From Nitrospirota bacterium (GTDB taxonomy: Bacteria > Nitrospirota > Thermodesulfovibrionia > UBA6902 > DSMQ01), in the NCBI GenBank assembly GCA_016207865.1, contig JACQZD010000182.1, positions 1-8,415 on the forward strand: a stretch of DNA of 8,415 nt, given 5' to 3'. The notes beneath the pieces were generated by a model, which saw only the letters and a list, made by a program, of their open reading frames with translations, searched no databases and was not told the DNA's origin. The translations under genes and the position numbers were made by a program. How positions within the stretch are numbered: position 1 is the stretch's first letter; each line of letters starts with the position of its first letter. Below are positions 6,275-8,415 of the stretch, in pieces.

Positions 6275-6416
6275 TTGCTATGTGGTAAACTTCAGGATTA
6301 CCTCAATTTCTGTCATTCCGCACTTGATGCGGAATCCAGTCTTTAGTTTCTTTCTGGATTCCCCGATTAAATCGTGGAATGACGTGGTATGTTAAAGTTG
6401 TTGCTTTGTAGTAAAC
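6275..6416. repeat. Imperfect 16-bp direct repeats flanking copy 4
   Basis: TTGCTATGTGGTAAAC at 6275-6290 and TTGCTTTGTAGTAAAC at 6401-6416 match at 14 of 16 positions and lie 126 bp apart on either side of copy 4. They could be an old duplication made on insertion or paired sites for a regulator; nothing in the sequence decides between these. Confidence 0.5.
6312..6383. repeat. Two-hairpin dispersed repeat, copy 4 (after bioD)
   Basis: Ends are GTCATTCC and GGAATGAC. Hairpin 1 is ATTCCGC-N7-GCGGAAT. Hairpin 2 is ATTCC and GGAAT around the short dyad CGATTAAATCG, with one mismatched pair. The inner AATCCAGT/CTGGATT pair matches copy 3. The core begins 49 nt past the bioD stop and 100 nt before the gspD start. 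It sits between two imperfect 16-bp direct repeats at 6275-6290 and 6401-6416. Confidence 0.85.
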
Positions 6417-6432
6417 GGCATGGAATTGCAAA

Positions 6433-7131
6433 CTACAGACATGATAATATCTTTTCAGCAATCCTGACGAAGATTTTTTCGGTTAATGGCGAAGCCGGAT
6501 TTTTTGAATATGGAATAACTCCGAGCACCGGCACCCGCCCGAGATATTCTATTATCTCAGGATTTGTTCTTTCAGCCGCGCCTTTTTTGATTCTGCATAC
6601 ATGGTTTATTATTATTCCAAGAATATTTATTTTCCTGCTCCTTGCAGTTGCTATCGTAAGGAGTGTGTGGTTTATCGTACCGAGCACGGGTTTTGAAACG
6701 ATTATCACTGGCAGGCCCAGGTCTTTGATAAGGTCCAGGAAGAGATATTTTTTATATACAGGCGTCATAATGCCTCCGGCGCCTTCAACGACTGTAATAT
6801 CATATTTATTTAAGAGATAACGATAAGCAGAAAATATCTTTTGTTTTTTTATCGCAGTTTTTTCCATCTCTGCGGCAACAGACGGGGCGAGCGGAGGCCT
6901 GAGCCTGTAAGGATTAATAACATCAAGGGGTTCGCTTATGCCTGATGCGTTAATTAAAGTCACGGCATCCTGCGGGATGAGTTTCCCCTTTTGGATATTG
7001 CACCCTGTCTCTACAGGCTTCATTGGACAGGCGTTTATGCCCATTTTTTTCAGTGCATTTAAAAGCCCGGCAGCCGTATAAGTCTTGCCGACGCCTGTGT
7101 CAGTGCCTGTTATGAAAATGCCCTTATGCAT
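6433..7131 (-). CDS. bioD: Dethiobiotin synthetase BioD
   Basis: BioD is a cytoplasmic enzyme that closes the ureido ring of 7,8-diaminopelargonate with CO2 and ATP to make dethiobiotin, the penultimate biotin step. It has 232 residues, the usual length. Visible motifs are the P-loop GTDTGVGKT (9-17), KPVETG (38-43) with the substrate-binding Lys, the DAV segment (55-57), PPLAPSVAA (79-87) and VEGAGG (115-120). NHV, in the nucleotide-base region, lies further on. All expected catalytic residues appear intact. The ATG at 7131 has no obvious Shine-Dalgarno, and its upstream region is AT-rich. It follows the SDR gene by 229 bp and precedes gspD by 221 bp; both gaps hold palindromic repeats, so a shared transcript with the secretion genes is possible but not shown. 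Confidence 0.96.
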   Translation of the reverse strand: MHKGIFITGTDTGVGKTYTAAGLLNALKKMGINACPMKPVETGCNIQKGKLIPQDAVTLINASGISEPLDVINPYRLRPPLAPSVAAEMEKTAIKKQKIFSAYRYLLNKYDITVVEGAGGIMTPVYKKYLFLDLIKDLGLPVIIVSKPVLGTINHTLLTIATARSRKINILGIIINHVCRIKKGAAERTNPEIIEYLGRVPVLGVIPYSKNPASPLTEKIFVRIAEKILSCL

Positions 7132-7157
7132 AAATAATTTCGTTGAATATTATAAAT

Positions 7158-7336
7158 AAACACAGAGACACAGAGGCACGGAGAAAGATAGCCACAGACA
7201 GACACAGACTATTTTATATAGGACACAGATAACCGCTGATTATCATGATTAAATAAATCTAAATAAATCAGTGAAAATCTGTGGCAAAATAAAACATTTT
7301 ATAATTTTCTCTGTGTCTCAGTGCCTCTGTGGTTTT
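7158..7336. repeat. Nested imperfect palindrome of CACAGAG-type words
   Basis: The left arm AAACACAGAG...GGAGAAA (7158-7186) is an imperfect inverted copy of the right arm at 7305-7336, which ends CTCTGTGGTTTT. Inside it, GCCACAGA (near 7191) pairs with TCTGTGGC (near 7278). The centre contains the dyad-rich stretch GATTATCATGATTAAA. The element fills most of the gap between SDR and bioD and begins 24 nt past the SDR stop. From memory, similar CACAGAG/CTCTGTG intergenic repeats are common in several deltaproteobacterial and Nitrospirota genomes; this was not checked. No ORF is supported here. Confidence 0.75.
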
Positions 7337-7360
7337 AAAAACTACTTTTTAATTGTTTTA

Positions 7361-8140
7361 TTATAAAATTCTGCTGTCCAGATTAAAGACCTGTCCTGTT
7401 ATTCCTGTTGTTTCAGATAAATTACAGATAAATTCTGCAGCCAGGTCCGGATTAGAAAAATTTTTTACGAGGCTTTCCTCCAGCGTTTTTTCTTTTGCCG
7501 TATCACTTGAATCTTCTCCCATGTCTGTAAGCATATAGCCCGGAAGTACTGCATTGACCATTATATTATACCTGCTGAACTCTTTTGCAGTTGTCAGCGT
7601 AAGTCCGATAAGCCCCGCCTTTGACGCCGAATATGCAGAAAGCCCGGCCTTGCCTTTAACGCCTGCAAACGAAGAAATATTTATGATATGCCCGCTTCGC
7701 TGCTTGATTTGATAATCCCCCCTGCCCCCCTTTGCTAAAGGGGGGTGAGGGGGGATTATTTTTTTTATTTCTTGATTCATCATATATGGTGCAACTGCGC
7801 GGATAAAATTAAAGGCGCCTTTGAGGTTTATGCCGATAACTTCATCAAAATCTTTTTCTGAGGTCCTCAGCAAAAGAGCCTCTTTTGTTATGCCTGCATT
7901 ATTTACAAGAACGTCAATCCTTCCCCACTTCTTTACAACTTCAGCAACGAGGCTCTTTATCTCCTTGAAATCCCTTGCATCGGCTTTGAATATTAAGGAA
8001 TCCTTAATCTGCGCCGCAACATTTTTGGCGTCACTGATTCTATCTTTGCAGTGCACAGCAACCCGGTGACCTCTTTGCCCGCATGCAAACGCAACAGCCT
8101 TTCCAAGACCTCTTGAAGAACCGGTGATTAAGCAGACCAT
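7361..8140 (-). CDS. SDR-family oxidoreductase, FabG-like 3-oxoacyl-ACP reductase
   Basis: This is a classical short-chain dehydrogenase that probably reduces a 3-oxoacyl thioester with NAD(P)H in the cytoplasm. Motifs are TGSSRGLG (6-13, nucleotide binding), NNAG (80-83), Asn105, Ser157 in INISS, YSASK with Tyr170 and Lys174, and LPGYMLTDM (199-207). The catalytic tetrad is complete. At 259 residues it is slightly longer than typical FabG. The excess lies between helix 4 and strand 5, where residues 128-143 are the in-frame translation of a 48-bp palindrome. Its place before bioD suggests a role in pimeloyl-thioester or biotin supply, but a general fatty-acid or other SDR role is equally possible. 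No Shine-Dalgarno is seen before the ATG; a heptamer array lies 10 nt upstream, and an in-frame TGA in it argues against a longer N-terminus. Confidence 0.9.
   Translation of the reverse strand: MVCLITGSSRGLGKAVAFACGQRGHRVAVHCKDRISDAKNVAAQIKDSLIFKADARDFKEIKSLVAEVVKKWGRIDVLVNNAGITKEALLLRTSEKDFDEVIGINLKGAFNFIRAVAPYMMNQEIKKIIPPHPPLAKGGRGDYQIKQRSGHIINISSFAGVKGKAGLSAYSASKAGLIGLTLTTAKEFSRYNIMVNAVLPGYMLTDMGEDSSDTAKEKTLEESLVKNFSNPDLAAEFICNLSETTGITGQVFNLDSRIL
7712..7759. repeat. 48-bp palindrome embedded in the SDR coding sequence
   Basis: ATAATCCCCCC (7712-7722) and GGGGGGATTAT (7749-7759) pair. Inside them CCCCCCTTT (7725-7733) and AAAGGGGGG (7737-7745) pair around a GCT loop. It is 48 bp, exactly 16 codons, and is read in frame as IIPPHPPLAKGGRGDY within the SDR. 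The word CTTGATT occurs just outside on both sides (7703-7709 and 7771-7777). Confidence 0.85.
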
Positions 8141-8150
8141 AATAAGAAAA

Positions 8151-8178
8151 GATACAGGATGCAGGATTCAAGATGCAA
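8151..8178. repeat. Heptamer tandem array D upstream of the SDR gene
   Basis: Four 7-bp units are present: GATACAG, GATGCAG, GATTCAA and GATGCAA. The array ends 10 nt from the SDR start codon on the minus strand, so it occupies the likely 5' leader of that mRNA. The units are degenerate (GATnCAr in three of four), as in arrays A-C. Confidence 0.7.
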
Positions 8179-8234
8179 GTTAAGGACAGAATTCTGAATC
8201 CGGAAGATAGGGGAAAAACGGCATGTGTGTCCGA

Positions 8235-8352
8235 AAAATTTCAAGGCAACACATTAAAGTCATGCTGCCTTTTTATGAGTAGTTAAAAAGCTAATGCTTA
8301 AAATTTTTTGCAGCATGACAGATAATAATCAAAGTTGTTTTCTTGAAATTTT
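8235..8352. repeat. 118-bp inverted-repeat element
   Basis: AAAATTTCAAG (8235-8245) pairs with CTTGAAATTTT (8342-8352), and GTCATGCTGC (8259-8268) pairs with GCAGCATGAC (8310-8319); both arms are perfect. Between the arms AACA pairs with TGTT. The centre has a small TTTTTA/TAAAAA hairpin. No ORF is supported inside. The layout fits a small palindromic or MITE-like element upstream of the SDR gene. Confidence 0.75.
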
Positions 8353-8355
8353 GAG

Positions 8356-8367
8356 GGCATATATGCC
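8356..8367. repeat. 12-bp perfect palindrome GGCATATATGCC
   Basis: A perfect dyad lies 4 nt beyond the 118-bp inverted repeat. It could be an operator half or a chance AT-rich palindrome; no context decides. Confidence 0.4.
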
Positions 8368-8377
8368 GTTGTAAGAC

Positions 8378-8392
8378 GATTCCGGACAAGCC
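8378..8392 (-). repeat. 15-bp fragment of the two-hairpin repeat family
   Basis: GATTCCGGACAAGCC is the exact reverse complement of GGCTTGTCCGGAATC found in copy 1 (172-186) and copy 2 (853-867). The GTCATTCC end is absent here, because the sequence diverges to AACAGTAGG. It is therefore a remnant or a recombined edge, near the window end. Confidence 0.55.
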
Positions 8393-8415
8393 AACAGTAG
8401 GTCGGACGGAGCCGC

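Larger units (their letters stand above)
8141..8415. other. Gene-free right end, upstream of the SDR gene
   Basis: No coding frame with recognisable protein features is seen on either strand. The stretch holds heptamer array D, a 10-bp palindrome CAGAATTCTG (8187-8196), the 118-bp inverted repeat, the GGCATATATGCC dyad and a repeat fragment. The SDR promoter should lie here, but no convincing -35/-10 pair is visible. Confidence 0.6.

Noticed and set aside
6389..6820. Plus-strand frame opposite bioD (143 codons)
   Set aside because: It is antisense to an intact bioD with all motifs, and its product looks like a reverse-strand shadow with no recognisable family.
7149..7154. TATAAT before bioD as a promoter
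   Set aside because: No -35-like sequence is found at 16-18 bp spacing; the region is AT-rich and the match may be chance.

Overview
The window holds a single-strand (minus) block of bacterial genes. In transcription order (right to left) these are an SDR-family 3-oxoacyl-ACP reductase-like gene (8140-7361), bioD (7131-6433), and a type II secretion (T2SS) cluster: gspD (6211-4067), gspE (3887-2172), gspF (2165-942), gspG (769-275), and the first 35 codons of another pseudopilin gene (106-1) that runs off the window. All products are recognisable from motifs, and no convincing gene lies on the plus strand. The GspD outer-membrane secretin implies a diderm. The moderate G+C, the D-E-F-G order without gspC in front, the biotin-type neighbours and the many intergenic palindromes resemble Nitrospirota or Desulfobacterota. 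That assignment is an inference from general experience and was not tested.

Right end (8141-8415): no gene, but a four-unit heptamer array just upstream of the SDR start, a 118-bp inverted repeat, a 12-bp palindrome and one arm of a repeat family found elsewhere in the window. The SDR gene carries a 48-bp near-palindrome read as exactly 16 extra codons. Between SDR and bioD (7132-7360) is a nested palindrome built from CACAGAG-type words. bioD and gspD are separated by 221 bp with a two-hairpin repeat.

Left two-thirds: the genes encode the secretin channel (GspD), the cytoplasmic ATPase (GspE), the inner-membrane platform (GspF), the major pseudopilin (GspG) and a further pseudopilin. Together they form the motor and piston of a T2SS that exports folded periplasmic proteins. 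gspE and gspF are 6 nt apart. Every other gap in the T2SS cluster, and the bioD-gspD gap, contains one copy of the same two-hairpin repeat (GTCATTCC...GGAATGAC), always 25-49 nt after a stop codon.

The most interesting non-coding structure has three parts: this repeat placed after successive genes, with stems that change in a compensatory way; short 7-bp repeat arrays lying inside the coding leaders of both pseudopilins, just before the prepilin-peptidase site; and the palindrome translated inside the SDR enzyme. I do not see a wholly new protein system here. The novelty, if any, lies in how repeats have colonised and perhaps regulate a secretion operon.
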